Shown: positions 44,519 through 54,390, numbered from the stretch's first letter. The stretch: 64,000 nt of DNA from Pseudomonas flavescens (GCF_013408425.1 NZ_JACBYV010000001.1:5022001-5086000), one strand, 5' to 3'. The notes: generated by a model from the letters alone, not told the origin. Numbers and translations are program-made.

Positions 44519-46211
44519 GGTGCTGAGTGCCGCGCTGGTTCTATGCTGTTTCACCGGTGTCGCCCGGGCCGAGGCGGATGCCGACCCGCTCTACAATCCC
44601 AAGCCGTTGAAGGGTGACGTCAGTCTGCCGCTGCCCTGCGAGGGGCAGATGGTCTTCCGGCATGTCTACGTGCTTGCCAAGGGCTCGCTGGACGACCGTG
44701 AGGTAACCCTCGGCTACCCCTTCAGCGAAGGTGAACCGGGCTATCAGCAGTCGTTCATCTCGGGCTACCGACGCGACTACATCAATGGTCAGTTCACCCT
44801 CGGCGACCTCTCCAAGGACTGGCAGGCCCACGTCCGCGGTGAGCTGCCCAAGGCCGACGGGGTGACGCCGCTCAAGCCGATGCTGTACTTCATCGGCAAG
44901 TACGAAGTGACCCAGCGTCAGTACGATCTGGTCACGGCCCAGGCCCCGGCGCTGGCCGGAGAGGGCGAGGCGCCGGCCTGCGAGGCGCCGTCCGGAATGG
45001 CGGGTCGGCTGCCCAAGGTCAATCTGTCGCGATTCGACGCCGAGCGTTTCGCGGCGGTCTACAGCGCCTGGTTGCTCAAGCATCATCGTGACCTGCTACC
45101 GGTCAGTGGTCGTAGCGGTAATCGCGAAGACGGTGGCCAGGGCTTCGTGCGTCTGCCGACCGAAGTGGAGTGGGAATACGCGGCCCGAGGCGGTCATGCG
45201 GTCAGCCGCCAGCAACTCGAGGCGCGTCTGTTTCCACGCCCGGTGGAGGGCAGCGACAGCGACGGGCCGCTTGGCGACTGGGCGGTGTTCAATCAGGTAT
45301 CCGGCGGTACCGGGCAGAACGCGCGGCTATTGCCCATTGGCCTGAAGAAGCCCAACCCGGTCGGCCTGTTCGACGTGGTCGGCAACGCTGCGGAGATGGT
45401 CCAGGAGTCGTTCCAGCTGGTGCACGCAGGGCGCCGCCAGGGCACCTACGGCGGCTTCGTGGTCAAGGGCGGCAACTACCTGGAAGGGGAAATGACCCTG
45501 TTCACCGGCATGCGCCGCGAGTACCCGCTATTCGCTGCCGACGGTACCGAGCAGCGCAACGAAACCACCGGCTTCCGTGTTTCCATCGGTGCCTTGTCGG
45601 CACCGCGTTCGCGTTACAAGGAACTGTTTGCGCAATGGAAGGACGAAGGACGAGTGAGTACGCTCACCGACGAGATCGACGAAGAACAGGACGCCACCAA
45701 ACTACTCGATGGCCTGATCGCCAACAGCGACGATCCGCAACTGCGTGATCGCCTGGCGATCGTCAACGAGGAGCTCAAGCGCAGCGTGTCGCTGATCGCC
45801 AAGCAGCGCGAGGATGCGGCAGGCAACCTGATCCAGTCGGCGGCGCTGGTGGCCGAGACGATCAACAACTACAACATTCGCCTGACCAATTTACGCAAGA
45901 GCCGTGACGAAGCTCGCAGTGCCAAGGATGAAGCCTCGGCGAAACTGTTCGAGGCGGCGATGGCCAATGGTCGCAGTGCGCTGGACGGTGCGCTGGCGAT
46001 CTACATCGACAACCTGGACAACGGCACGCGTTACAGCAATGCGGTCATCCAGGCGCAGTTCCAGCGCACCAAGGAGGAGCTGGCGCGCAAGCCGGTACTG
46101 GGTAAAAGTCTGGTGAATCGGGCTACGCTGTTCGTGCGACATGTCGGTGAATACCGCAAGAACCGCAAGGCCGACGCCGAAGTGATTCTGAAACAGCTGC
46201 TGGCGCCCTGA
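44511..46211 (+). CDS. tagR: TagR, periplasmic FGE-sulfatase-like activator of PpkA
   Basis: A 566-residue exported protein. The signal peptide is VLSAALVLCCFTGVARA. A formylglycine-generating-enzyme-like domain follows (MLYFIGKYEVTQRQYDLV, RLPTEVEWEYAARGG, GLFDVVGNAAEMVQESFQL, GGFVVKGGNY, TTGFRVSIGAL), then a coiled-coil rich in Glu, Asn and Lys. FGE-like folds here act as binding domains rather than enzymes. In P. aeruginosa TagR promotes PpkA activity at the outer membrane with TagQ. The ATG lies within the tagS end. Confidence 0.92.
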   Translation: MYKVLSAALVLCCFTGVARAEADADPLYNPKPLKGDVSLPLPCEGQMVFRHVYVLAKGSLDDREVTLGYPFSEGEPGYQQSFISGYRRDYINGQFTLGDLSKDWQAHVRGELPKADGVTPLKPMLYFIGKYEVTQRQYDLVTAQAPALAGEGEAPACEAPSGMAGRLPKVNLSRFDAERFAAVYSAWLLKHHRDLLPVSGRSGNREDGGQGFVRLPTEVEWEYAARGGHAVSRQQLEARLFPRPVEGSDSDGPLGDWAVFNQVSGGTGQNARLLPIGLKKPNPVGLFDVVGNAAEMVQESFQLVHAGRRQGTYGGFVVKGGNYLEGEMTLFTGMRREYPLFAADGTEQRNETTGFRVSIGALSAPRSRYKELFAQWKDEGRVSTLTDEIDEEQDATKLLDGLIANSDDPQLRDRLAIVNEELKRSVSLIAKQREDAAGNLIQSAALVAETINNYNIRLTNLRKSRDEARSAKDEASAKLFEAAMANGRSALDGALAIYIDNLDNGTRYSNAVIQAQFQRTKEELARKPVLGKSLVNRATLFVRHVGEYRKNRKADAEVILKQLLAP

Positions 46212-46371
46212 TAGCGGCAGCAGCACTGCAACGATGGATGCCGGGCATCGGCGGTTGACCGAGCCGGCTTTGAAAGGAACTCTGGCGGCCTTGGCCGTGA
46301 TCAAGCAGGCGGTTGTCATGCGACGCAGCCTGAATGGAATAAACACTCACTCAAGTACGAGATCGACGACG

Positions 46372-47250
46372 ATGCAAAATCCCAACAAGGCCCCCGCTTT
46401 TTCCTCGATACGCACTGCGCTGCTTTCCGCCGTCACCTGCACCAGCGTACTGCTGGTCGGTTGCGCCGGCTCGCCGAGCTCCCAGGTTGCCGCGACCACC
46501 AAAGCGGAGTTCTTTCCGCAATGCTACGAGCCTGTGAAGCAATTGCGCAGCTCGGAAGACGCGATGAGTCGCAGTGTCGCTATCGGTGCCGTGACCGGCG
46601 GCCTGATGGGCGCCCTTGGTGGTGCTCTGGTCGACGATGAGAAACGTGGTCGCAATGCCGCCATCGGCGCCGCAGGTGGTGCCCTGGCGGGCGGTGCGGT
46701 GGCCTACTACAACCAGCGTCAGCAGCAGATCACCGACGACAACGCGCGTCTGGCTTCCTATGCCGCCGACATCGACACCAACAACCAGAACATCGACCGC
46801 AACATCCGTTACGCCAGCGCTGCCCAGAGCTGCTACCAGCAGGCGTTCACTCAATTGCGTGCCGATCGCAAGGCGAACAAGATCAGCGACGCCGATGGTC
46901 GTACGCGCCTGGCGGAAATCGTCAGTGGCCTGAACGAAACCAATGCGCTGCTGGCCAAGGTGGACGGCCGTACCGGCGAGAACGTCAGCACCTACACACA
47001 GGCATACGAGAAGGACCTGCAGACCGTTGGCGTCGAGCGCAAGGAAGTGACCAAGGTGGCCACCGCCAAGCAGCCTAAGGCGACCACCAAGGTGACCAAG
47101 GAAGTCATCAACACCGAGCAATCGCTGCAGAAGGCCCAGGCCAAGCAGAAGGAAAGCCAGCAGGTTGCCAGCCGAGGCCGCACGCTGGTGAGCGATGTGT
47201 GCAACAACCCGGATATGGGTGACTGGGCACCGGCCAGCTGCAAGGCCTGA
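46372..47250 (+). CDS. tagQ: TagQ, outer-membrane lipoprotein of the T6SS signalling module
   Basis: A 292-residue lipoprotein with signal LLSAVTCTSVLLVGC (lipobox LVGC). It contains a glycine-rich segment (AIGAVTGGLMGALGGALVDD, GRNAAIGAAGGALAGGAV), typical of glycine-zipper lipoproteins, followed by a long helical, Gln/Lys-rich C-terminal part and two cysteines near the end. TagQ anchors TagR at the outer membrane. It is separated from tagR by 160 bases and is the last T6SS gene, followed by an intrinsic terminator. Confidence 0.88.
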   Translation: MQNPNKAPAFSSIRTALLSAVTCTSVLLVGCAGSPSSQVAATTKAEFFPQCYEPVKQLRSSEDAMSRSVAIGAVTGGLMGALGGALVDDEKRGRNAAIGAAGGALAGGAVAYYNQRQQQITDDNARLASYAADIDTNNQNIDRNIRYASAAQSCYQQAFTQLRADRKANKISDADGRTRLAEIVSGLNETNALLAKVDGRTGENVSTYTQAYEKDLQTVGVERKEVTKVATAKQPKATTKVTKEVINTEQSLQKAQAKQKESQQVASRGRTLVSDVCNNPDMGDWAPASCKA

Positions 47251-47265
47251 CACCTGGCTGTATGG

Positions 47266-47291
47266 AAAACCGCGCCTGGCGCGGTTTTTTT
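47266..47291 (+). terminator. Rho-independent terminator after tagQ
   Basis: A 9-bp stem AAACCGCGC/GCGCGGTTT with a 3-base loop runs into a T-tract, 16 bases after the tagQ stop. It ends the plus-strand T6SS operon. Confidence 0.9.
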
Positions 47292-47738
47292 ATGCCTGCC
47301 GTCCAGGCCAGGGGCTGTGGACGTTTCAGCGCGCGCCGCGTTGCGGCGAGAAATCTCGGCAGGCAGAACATGTTGGGTGTCTCTAGCTAGCGCACCTGGC
47401 GACCCAAGGCCCTGGCCCGCAGCGGCGTTCGTATAGACTGCTCCGACAGCTCCGTCGCTCAGCGTCGACGGCCCCCACGTCATGAATGTGCACGGGGGAT
47501 TGATGCCGGTCACTATCGGCAGTGCGGCCCTGGGCAATCATGGCGGGTGCCGGGTGGGTGACCAGGCTGTCGGGGGCAGGGGCGACGTGCTGAATGAGGC
47601 GTTTCCCGGTGAATGCACGCCACCCCAGCGTTCGTGCAGAAACGTACGGTTCGAGTCTCCGCGCACTGCCGTGCATCACACGGCGGGCGAAGCGCCCCGG
47701 TTCACAACACTTCTCTCTTAGCCGTTTTGGATTAGCTG
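47292..47738. other. 447-base intergenic region before cytochrome c4
   Basis: GC-rich sequence without a convincing gene. A 79-codon frame (47482-47721) lacks family features, and the opposite strand also stays open, as is common at this composition. It must contain the cc4 promoter. Several short inverted repeats are present, but no riboswitch or RNA family was recognised. Confidence 0.5.
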
Positions 47739-48344
47739 ATGAACAAGATGATAGTGAGTCTGCTGGTGGCTCTGGGCCTGGTCGGGGCTGTTCAGGCTGC
47801 AGGCGATCCGGTTGCGGGGCAGGCGAAGACCATCGTCTGCGGTGCCTGCCATGGGCAGGATGGCAACAGCCCTCTGGCGAACTTCCCGAAACTGGCCGGC
47901 CAGGGCGAGCGCTATCTGCTCAAGCAGATGCAGGACATCAAATCAGGCGCCCGGCCGGTGGTCGAGATGACCGGCATGCTCGAGCCGCTCAGTGACCAGG
48001 ACATGGTGGATGTGGCGGCCTATTACGCCAGCCAGAAAATCTCCGTCGGCGCCGCAGACCCTGCGTTGGTGGACCGCGGGCAGGCGCTGTTCCGTGGCGG
48101 CAAGCTGGCGGAGGGCATGCCGGCCTGCATCGGTTGCCACTCGCCGGACGGTAGCGGCATCGCCGCCGCCGGCTATCCTCACCTGGGTGGTCAGCACGCC
48201 GACTACATCGTCAAACAGTTGACCGCCTTTCGTGAGGGCGAGCGCAGCAACGATGGTGACAGCATGATCATGCGCGATATCGCCGCCAAGCTCAGCAACA
48301 AGGATATCCAGGCGATCTCCAGCTACGTCCAGGGCCTGCACTGA
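47739..48344 (+). CDS. cc4: Cytochrome c4, dihaem
   Basis: A 201-residue periplasmic dihaem cytochrome. A signal peptide (VSLLVALGLVGAVQA) precedes two similar domains, each with a haem site: Cys34-Cys37-His38 (VCGACHG) and Cys130-Cys133-His134 (ACIGCHS), with Met ligands downstream of each (VEMTGM; DSMIMRD). It carries electrons to terminal oxidases, especially cbb3-type. It is followed by dsbA, EEP and dgcH genes, the chromosomal neighbourhood in P. aeruginosa as I recall it. Confidence 0.94.
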   Translation: MNKMIVSLLVALGLVGAVQAAGDPVAGQAKTIVCGACHGQDGNSPLANFPKLAGQGERYLLKQMQDIKSGARPVVEMTGMLEPLSDQDMVDVAAYYASQKISVGAADPALVDRGQALFRGGKLAEGMPACIGCHSPDGSGIAAAGYPHLGGQHADYIVKQLTAFREGERSNDGDSMIMRDIAAKLSNKDIQAISSYVQGLH

Positions 48345-48497
48345 GGCATTGATCGGCGTTTATCTACCGGTGACGAAAAAGGCTGGCGTTGACCACCCTT
48401 TTCCGCTGGCGAGGCGGCTACAATGCACGGAACCTGCCGGGTGGCTATCCAGTCGAAGCGAAGCTATCCGCAGTACCCTCACAGCAAGGAGTCATGC

Positions 48498-49127
48498 ATG
48501 CGTAATCTGATCCTTTCCGCGGTTCTGGCTGGTGCCAGCCTGTTCGGTGTTGCTGCTCATGCCGCCGAGATCGAAGCCGGCAAGCAGTACGTCGAACTGA
48601 GCAACCCGGTACCGATTTCCAAACCCGGCAAGATCGAAGTCGTGGAACTGTTCTGGTATGGCTGCCCGCACTGCTACCAGTTCGAGCCGACCCTCAATCC
48701 TTGGGTCGAAAAGCTCCCGCAAGACGTCAACTTCATCCGTATTCCCGCCCTGTTCGGCGGCGTATGGAACGCCCACGGTCAGATGTTCCTGACCCTGGAA
48801 AGCATGAAAGTCGAGCACAAGGTGCACAACGAAGTGTTCCGTGCCATCCACCAGGAAGGTCGCAAGCTGGCCACCCCGGACGAAATGGCTGATTTCCTGG
48901 TTACCCAGGGCATCGACCGTGACGCCTTCCTCAAGGCCTTCAACTCCTTTGGCGTGAAGAGCCAGATGGAAAAGGCCAAGAAACTGGCCATGGCCTACCA
49001 GATCAATGGTGTTCCGGTGATGATCGTCAACGGCAAGTACCGTTTCGATATCTCCAGCTCGGGCGGCCCGGAGCAGACTCTGCAGGTCGCTGACCACCTG
49101 ATCGCCAAAGAGCGCGCAGCCAAGTAA
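48498..49127 (+). CDS. dsbA: DsbA, periplasmic thiol:disulfide oxidase
   Basis: A 209-residue exported protein. The signal peptide (LILSAVLAGASLFGVAAHA) is followed by EIEAGKQYVELSNPVPI and the thioredoxin active site Cys56-Pro-His-Cys59 in ELFWYGCPHCYQFEP. The cis-proline loop is NGVPVMIVNG. It introduces disulfides into exported proteins, possibly including those of the T6SS payloads and cytochromes. AAGGAG precedes the ATG at 48498; another ATG four bases earlier is out of frame. Contains the usual helical insert. Confidence 0.96.
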   Translation: MRNLILSAVLAGASLFGVAAHAAEIEAGKQYVELSNPVPISKPGKIEVVELFWYGCPHCYQFEPTLNPWVEKLPQDVNFIRIPALFGGVWNAHGQMFLTLESMKVEHKVHNEVFRAIHQEGRKLATPDEMADFLVTQGIDRDAFLKAFNSFGVKSQMEKAKKLAMAYQINGVPVMIVNGKYRFDISSSGGPEQTLQVADHLIAKERAAK

Positions 49128-49151
49128 CTGATCCATACGGAGCGCCCTGCC

Positions 49152-50015
49152 ATGCTGCGCCACCGTTCGATGCCCCGTCAGGCTGGCCTGTGTGACCCAC
49201 AGGTCAACCCTGACTGCACCCCCGATGGCGATTGGCCGCAGAACGGGCGCCTGCGTCTGCTCAGCTTCAACATCCAGGTCGGTATCAGCACCGAGCGTTA
49301 TCACCATTACCTGACCCGCGGCTGGCAGCATCTGCTGCCGCATCGGGGGCGCGCCGGCAATCTGCAGCGTATCGGCGATCTGCTCGGTGATTACGATATC
49401 GTGGCGCTGCAGGAGGCCGACGGTGGCAGCGTGCGCTCCGGCTTCGTCAACCAGATCGAACACCTGGCCCGCCTGGGCGCCTTCCCCTACTGGTATCAGC
49501 AGCTCAATCGCAATCTTGGCCGCTTCGGCCAGCACAGCAATGGGCTGCTCAGCCGCTTGCGCCCGTCGATACTCGAGGATCATCCGCTACCCGGCCCGGC
49601 CGGCCGTGGCGCGATCCTGCTGCGCATCGGCGAGGGTGACGACGCCATCGCCGTGGTCATGATGCACCTGGCGCTGGGGCCGCGTACCCGTACCCGGCAA
49701 CTGGCCTATATCCGCGAGCTGATCAGCGGGTACCGCCATCAGATCCTGATGGGCGACATGAACACCCACGCTGCCGACCTGCTCGAGCACTCGCCTCTGC
49801 GCGACCTCGGCCTGATCGCGCCGCAGATCGAAGCGACCTTTCCGAGCTGGCGCCCGCAGCGCTGCCTCGACCATATTCTGCTCAGCCCCGGTCTGGAGCT
49901 CGAGCGCTTTCAGGTGCTGGCCCAGCCGATCTCCGACCACCTGCCGGTGGCTGTGGAAATCCGTCTGCCCAACTCCTTCGCACCACCGTTGCCGCCCTGT
50001 ATCCAGGAGCCCTGA
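49152..50015 (+). CDS. Endonuclease/exonuclease/phosphatase family protein
   Basis: A 287-residue EEP-fold protein. Motifs in order: [11 protein letters not shown] (metal-site Asn), VALQEADGG (catalytic Glu), [32 protein letters not shown] (Asp, Asn) and [11 protein letters not shown] (His). The fold cleaves phosphodiesters in nucleic acids, inositol phosphates or lipids. No signal peptide is seen. It lies 24 bases after dsbA and 2 before dgcH, matching P. aeruginosa PA5488 in position. The substrate is unknown. Confidence 0.88.
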   Translation: MLRHRSMPRQAGLCDPQVNPDCTPDGDWPQNGRLRLLSFNIQVGISTERYHHYLTRGWQHLLPHRGRAGNLQRIGDLLGDYDIVALQEADGGSVRSGFVNQIEHLARLGAFPYWYQQLNRNLGRFGQHSNGLLSRLRPSILEDHPLPGPAGRGAILLRIGEGDDAIAVVMMHLALGPRTRTRQLAYIRELISGYRHQILMGDMNTHAADLLEHSPLRDLGLIAPQIEATFPSWRPQRCLDHILLSPGLELERFQVLAQPISDHLPVAVEIRLPNSFAPPLPPCIQEP

Positions 50016-50017
50016 GC

Positions 50018-51997
50018 ATGGCCGACGACGCCCAGCGCTGGCGCGAGAAGTACCTGTCCAACCTCGAGCAGCAAGAGAAGCTCGAGCGTCGCTGGGATGC
50101 GCGTATCGACTTGCTGCGCCGTGGCCTGGTGCGCAGCAGCCTGGCGGCAGAGGGCTCCGACAAGTCGGTCGACCAGTGCATGCAGGACCTGCGTGAGATC
50201 CTCCGCCGCGACGATATGGACGCTGGGCTCAGCGCACTGATCCCGCGCCTGGAAAAGACCGTGCTGGACTCCGAGCAGCGCCGTCAGCAGCGCATCGAAC
50301 AGGTTGCCAGCGGCCTGTCCAACCTGGTGGCGCAGCTGTTGAAGATGGATTTGCCGAGTGACGTGCGCAAACCGCTCAAGCGCTACGCCAAGCAGGTTGA
50401 GGAGCGAGCCCGGCAATCTCGCGAGCTGCCCGCGCTGCTGGCCGAACTGAGCCAACTGCAGCAACAGGCGCTGACTGTTCTGGGAGCGGAGCAGGTCGAG
50501 CGGCCGGGGCTCATCGAGCGGCTGTTCGGCAGCCGTGATGCGGCCAGCCCGAGCGCACCAGACGAGGCGCTGGCTGAGTCGGGACCCGTTGCCCAGTTGG
50601 TGCCGCTGCAAGCCGCGCCCGCGCCCGCTGCCGTTGCGCTGGCCGAGCAGCCTGCTGCAGTCGAGCTGGCACCCGTTGTTTCCGAACCGTTGCCGCAACC
50701 CACGATGCTCGAGCCTGCTGTGCTGGCAGCCGTTCCGGCAGCGGCTAACGGCACCGTGCTTCTGGACAGTTTGCCACTGCCATCTGCCTTGCTGATGCCG
50801 ACGCCTGTCGCCCCGCGCGCGCAAGAGCCTGCTGCCGAGGTTGTGGAAACCGCCACGCCTGTAGAGGTTGCGCTGGAAGAGACCGCGCCAGCCGCTGATG
50901 CACCGCTGCAGGTCGATCCTGCCTATGCGCTGCCGCCTGCGCCCGAGCCTGGCTACAGCGCCATCGCCAGCCATGTTGAAAGCAGCCTGCTGGGCTTGCT
51001 CGAAGAGCTGCCGCTACCCGAACGTCACCAGGCACAGGCCGACGTGTTGCGCCAGCGCATCACCGCCGGTCTCAATATGTACGAGCTGGTACCGGTGCTG
51101 GACGACCTGGGTGTGCTGATGTTGGCGATCGCCGACGTCGGTCAGCGCGAGTTCGAAGGCTATCTCAAGCAGCTCAATCAGCGCTTGGCGGCTTTTCAGG
51201 GCAGCCTGCGTGACGTGCACGCCGATTATGCCGACTCGACCCAGGCGGCCCGCAGCCTGGACAGCGAGCTGCGCCAGCAGGTCGATGGCTTGCACAGCAG
51301 TGTGCTCGAAGCCACCGATCTGGACAGCCTCAAGAGCCTGGTGGAAAACCGCCTCAGTGGCCTGCTCGGCACCATGGAGCAATATCAGCACCAGCGTGAC
51401 GAGCGCGAGCAACAGGTGGGAGAGCGTCTGCAGATTCTGGTCGAGCGTGTTGCGAGCATGGAGCTTGAGGCCAAAGGCTTCCGCGACCACCTCGAGGAGC
51501 AGCGCCAGAAAGCTCTGCTCGACCCGCTCACCGGGCTTCCCAATCGGGCCGCGTGGACCGAGCGCCTCGACCTCGAGCTGGCGCGCTGGCAGCGTTATGG
51601 CGGCGATCTGCTGCTGGCGGTTCTGGATATCGACCACTTCAAGCGCATCAACGATGATTTCGGTCACCTGGCCGGTGACAAGGTGTTGAAGATCATCGCC
51701 GGCGAGTTGTTCAAACGGCTGCGCAAGACCGACTTCATCGCCCGTTTCGGCGGCGAGGAGTTCGTGCTGCTTATCCCGTCCACGCCCATGGACGGTGGCC
51801 TGAAACTGCTCGACACCCTGCGCACGGCGATCGAGAGCTGCCCGTTCCACTTCAAGGGCGAACGGGTGACCATCACCCTGTCTGGCGGCATCAGCTCGTT
51901 CAGTGCCGCGGAGCGTAGCGAGCAAGTGTTCGAGCGCGCCGACCAGGCGCTCTATCGCGCCAAGCGCAGTGGCCGCAACCGCATCGAACAGGGCTGA
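50018..51997 (+). CDS. dgcH: Diguanylate cyclase, DgcH-like
   Basis: A 659-residue cytoplasmic protein. The N-terminal half is helical and coiled-coil rich ([20 protein letters not shown]), followed by a low-complexity Ala/Pro/Val-rich linker of about 150 residues and a second helical region. The C-terminal GGDEF domain is complete: [30 protein letters not shown] and active site GGEEF at 578-582, with the product-inhibition site R569-K-T-D572 five residues before it. It makes cyclic di-GMP. Position corresponds to PA5487 (DgcH). No membrane segment is present. Confidence 0.92.
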   Translation: MADDAQRWREKYLSNLEQQEKLERRWDARIDLLRRGLVRSSLAAEGSDKSVDQCMQDLREILRRDDMDAGLSALIPRLEKTVLDSEQRRQQRIEQVASGLSNLVAQLLKMDLPSDVRKPLKRYAKQVEERARQSRELPALLAELSQLQQQALTVLGAEQVERPGLIERLFGSRDAASPSAPDEALAESGPVAQLVPLQAAPAPAAVALAEQPAAVELAPVVSEPLPQPTMLEPAVLAAVPAAANGTVLLDSLPLPSALLMPTPVAPRAQEPAAEVVETATPVEVALEETAPAADAPLQVDPAYALPPAPEPGYSAIASHVESSLLGLLEELPLPERHQAQADVLRQRITAGLNMYELVPVLDDLGVLMLAIADVGQREFEGYLKQLNQRLAAFQGSLRDVHADYADSTQAARSLDSELRQQVDGLHSSVLEATDLDSLKSLVENRLSGLLGTMEQYQHQRDEREQQVGERLQILVERVASMELEAKGFRDHLEEQRQKALLDPLTGLPNRAAWTERLDLELARWQRYGGDLLLAVLDIDHFKRINDDFGHLAGDKVLKIIAGELFKRLRKTDFIARFGGEEFVLLIPSTPMDGGLKLLDTLRTAIESCPFHFKGERVTITLSGGISSFSAAERSEQVFERADQALYRAKRSGRNRIEQG

Positions 51998-52196
51998 TAG
52001 GGCCGTATCGCCGCCGGCTGCTGCAGTGCTGCGTACGTATCCCGTTGCATCTTTCAGTAAGTGCATCAGTGCATTCTGTGCATCAGGCACGCCCGGCCTG
52101 TGCCGATTGTCGCAAAGCTCACAGGCGGCAGTCGCCCGGCCAGCGAGACGCTGCTAGTCTCTGCTCGCCAACACTTGATAACTAGATCGACTCGAT

Positions 52197-53093
52197 ATGC
52201 TAGGGCGCTTCTCACTTTTCCTAGGACTCTGTGCGTTTGCCTTTCAGGCAAGTGCACTGACCGTCTACAAGTACACCGATGCCAATGGCGTGGTCACCTA
52301 CAGTGACCAGGCCGCGCCCGGTGCGAAGGTGTTCGTGTTCAGCGACCGCATGGTCGAGAAACTCGATAACCAGGTGAAGCTGGAAACCCGCAAGCACGCT
52401 GCTGGCGAGACCCTGCTGGTGCGTAACGATCTGTATGCGCCGGTTCAGGTGGAGCTCAAGCTCGAGAACGTCGCTAACGCCAGTGGCGTACCGGCAAAAC
52501 CGATCAGTTGGGTGCTGCCGCCGCGTAGCGAGATTCGCCTGGCCACGCTGGCACCCCTCGATCCTTCCAAGCCGCTGCGCTATACGCCGAAGCTTAGTTA
52601 CGCGCTGGGCGATCCGCGGCTGCTGCCGGTCAAGAAGAGTTACCCATTGCCGTGGCAGGGCGGGCCTTTTCGGCTGACCCAGGGCGCCAATGGCCAATAC
52701 AGCCACTTCACCCCGAAAGGTCGCTACGCCATGGATATCGCCATGCCCGAAGGCACGCCGATCGTCGCGGCGCGCAGTGGCATCGTGGTGAAGACCGAGA
52801 ACGCCCAGAGCGGGCGTGGCAACAACCCGTCCGGCAACTTCGTGCGCATTCTCCACGACGACGGCACCATGGGCGTCTACCTGCACCTGATGCAGGGCTC
52901 GGTGAGCGTTCGTGAAGGCCAGCGCCTCGCCACCGGAACGCCCATCGCCCGCTCCGGCAATACCGGCAACAGCACGGGCCCGCATCTGCACTTCGTGGTG
53001 CAGCGCAACGTCGGCATGGCGCTGGAATCGATTCCCTTCGAGTTCAGCCAGCCGGTGGACAGCCTGCCCAACTTCGCCGTGGGCGGCGATTGA
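52197..53093 (+). CDS. M23 family metallopeptidase with N-terminal DUF4124
   Basis: A 298-residue exported protein. The signal peptide (FSLFLGLCAFAFQASA) is followed by a DUF4124 segment (LTVYKYTDANGVVTYSDQAA) and a C-terminal LytM domain with HFTPKGRYAMDIAMPEGT (zinc His and Asp), GNFVRILHDDGTMGVYLHL and STGPHLHFVVQ (HxH). M23 enzymes cut peptidoglycan cross-links; since the zinc ligands are retained it is probably active rather than a regulator. It is separated by 200 bases from dgcH and probably has its own promoter. Confidence 0.9.
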   Translation: MLGRFSLFLGLCAFAFQASALTVYKYTDANGVVTYSDQAAPGAKVFVFSDRMVEKLDNQVKLETRKHAAGETLLVRNDLYAPVQVELKLENVANASGVPAKPISWVLPPRSEIRLATLAPLDPSKPLRYTPKLSYALGDPRLLPVKKSYPLPWQGGPFRLTQGANGQYSHFTPKGRYAMDIAMPEGTPIVAARSGIVVKTENAQSGRGNNPSGNFVRILHDDGTMGVYLHLMQGSVSVREGQRLATGTPIARSGNTGNSTGPHLHFVVQRNVGMALESIPFEFSQPVDSLPNFAVGGD

Positions 53094-53150
53094 GACACGC
53101 GGCACCCAATTTTCAAGCCGTTTTCGAGTGTCCTGCGGGTACGCGCCGGC

Positions 53151-53894
53151 TCAGGCTTTTATGAGGCGGCAACTGAGTGCGCAGTGGTCGGAGACGCCGC
53201 TACTCATGCTGGCGTTTTTCAGCCGATAGCCGGCCGTGTGGAACAGCCCATCGACCATGAACGGAATGTCTCCGGCGCGGTGCAGCGAACCGTCGATGCT
53301 GCTCGTGTAGTGCGCCGGTACCCCATCGATGAAATGCTCGGCGATCAGGTCGAAGGTAGCGCGGCCGCGCGGGGCGTTGAAGTCGCCTACCAGCAGCAGA
53401 TCGCCAGCCTGCCGAGCTTGCGCCTGGGCCAGCTGGATCAGCTTGCCGGCGCTTTCGCGCTGGTACGCCGTGGAGCTGCCGAGCGGGGTCACGTTGAGAT
53501 GGGTCACGGCGATGCGCATGCCGCGCACGGTGGCCGTCAGCATGACTTCGGCGATGCTCAGTGGGTCAGCAGTGCGCTGGCCTTGCATGATGGAAAAGGT
53601 CATTTCGCGAATGCTTTCTGCGCTGCCCGAGTAGTATTCGGCGACCACATCCGTGGGTACCACTTCACGAGCGATCATGCCGACGCCGACTACATCCGAA
53701 GGACCTTCCCCCGGGTAGCGCACCATGGGCGCGAAAGACATGCGGCCACCCATCAGGTCTTCGAAGAATGGAATGTCGCGCTCGCAGAGCTCCTGCAGAC
53801 AGAGCAACTCCGGGCGTTCACGATTGACGAAGGCCTCGACGCGCGGCAGGTGTCTGGAGCGTTCGATATTGATGGAAGCGATGTTGAGTGACAT
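53151..53894 (-). CDS. Endonuclease/exonuclease/phosphatase family protein
   Basis: A 247-residue EEP-fold protein beginning MSLNIASINIERSRHLPRV. Motifs: ASINIE, LCLQELCERD (catalytic Glu), IAVTHLNVTPLGS, LLVGDFNAPRGR (Asp, Asn), MVDGLFHT and SGVSDHCALSCRL (His). It is only distantly similar to the other EEP protein at 49152-50015. The start at 53894 is chosen by fold; an in-frame ATG at 53918 adds eight residues. No strong ribosome-binding site is seen for either. Substrate unknown. Confidence 0.82.
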   Translation of the reverse strand: MSLNIASINIERSRHLPRVEAFVNRERPELLCLQELCERDIPFFEDLMGGRMSFAPMVRYPGEGPSDVVGVGMIAREVVPTDVVAEYYSGSAESIREMTFSIMQGQRTADPLSIAEVMLTATVRGMRIAVTHLNVTPLGSSTAYQRESAGKLIQLAQAQARQAGDLLLVGDFNAPRGRATFDLIAEHFIDGVPAHYTSSIDGSLHRAGDIPFMVDGLFHTAGYRLKNASMSSGVSDHCALSCRLIKA

Positions 53895-54390
53895 GGGATC
53901 AGTAGGCGATGACGGCATGAAAGGCGGCGTGGAGCACGCAGGGAGCGTGTCTGTGCGAAGGAGGCGCAAGTATATCAGAGGCCCTCACCGCCAATAGGAC
54001 TCCACGCTTCTGCTTGCTAGCGGCCGGGCTATCGTTCGGCTCACCGTCATAGTCCATATATCTGTCTGCTCTCCAGTGGAATAAAACGCGCTCGGCAGGA
54101 TATTCGGCGCACTTTATTGGGGCATTCTGCGCACCTTGCATTGCCAAACAGATTGGCAAACCCCGTTAATCCTCTGTTTTTCTTCACTGAATCAGTGGCT
54201 GTAATTGAGAGTGTTGATCGGCGCAGCAGAGGCTCGTTAAAAATGCTCGAAAGTGGTGCTGTCCGCTCTTTTTCAGTGCTCTGCAAGCCAGCTTTTTTGT
54301 ATGTCCCGATGATATTTTTAATATTTTTCTATTGACCATCCTTTACGCCACTATCGGGCCGCAGCAGCAATCAAGTGGCGAAAAAAGGGG
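53895..54390. other. AT-rich intergenic region upstream of the catabolic operon
   Basis: About 500 bases between divergent genes, much richer in A and T than the coding regions, especially at 54050-54340. No credible gene is present. It contains a perfect inverted repeat at 54141-54159 and is the likely control region of the aldehyde dehydrogenase operon. Confidence 0.55.
54141..54159. promoter_or_regulatory. Perfect inverted repeat, candidate operator
   Basis: TTGCCAA-ACAGA-TTGGCAA: two perfect 7-bp arms with a 5-base spacer, about 230 bases before the aldehyde dehydrogenase gene. The size suits a dimeric repressor or LysR-type activator; no regulator gene is adjacent. Confidence 0.4.

Noticed and set aside
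47630..47656. Sequence resembling group II intron domain V (GAAACGTACGGTTC)
   Set aside because: The matching 5' strand of the domain V helix is missing, and no intron-encoded protein or boundaries are present; probably chance.
47482..47721. 79-codon frame in the gap before cytochrome c4
   Set aside because: Composition and lack of hydrophobic or motif structure suggest non-coding DNA.
54117..54335. 72-codon frame ending in a hydrophobic segment upstream of the aldehyde dehydrogenase gene
   Set aside because: Lies in an AT-rich control region, lacks a ribosome-binding site and covers the inverted repeat.
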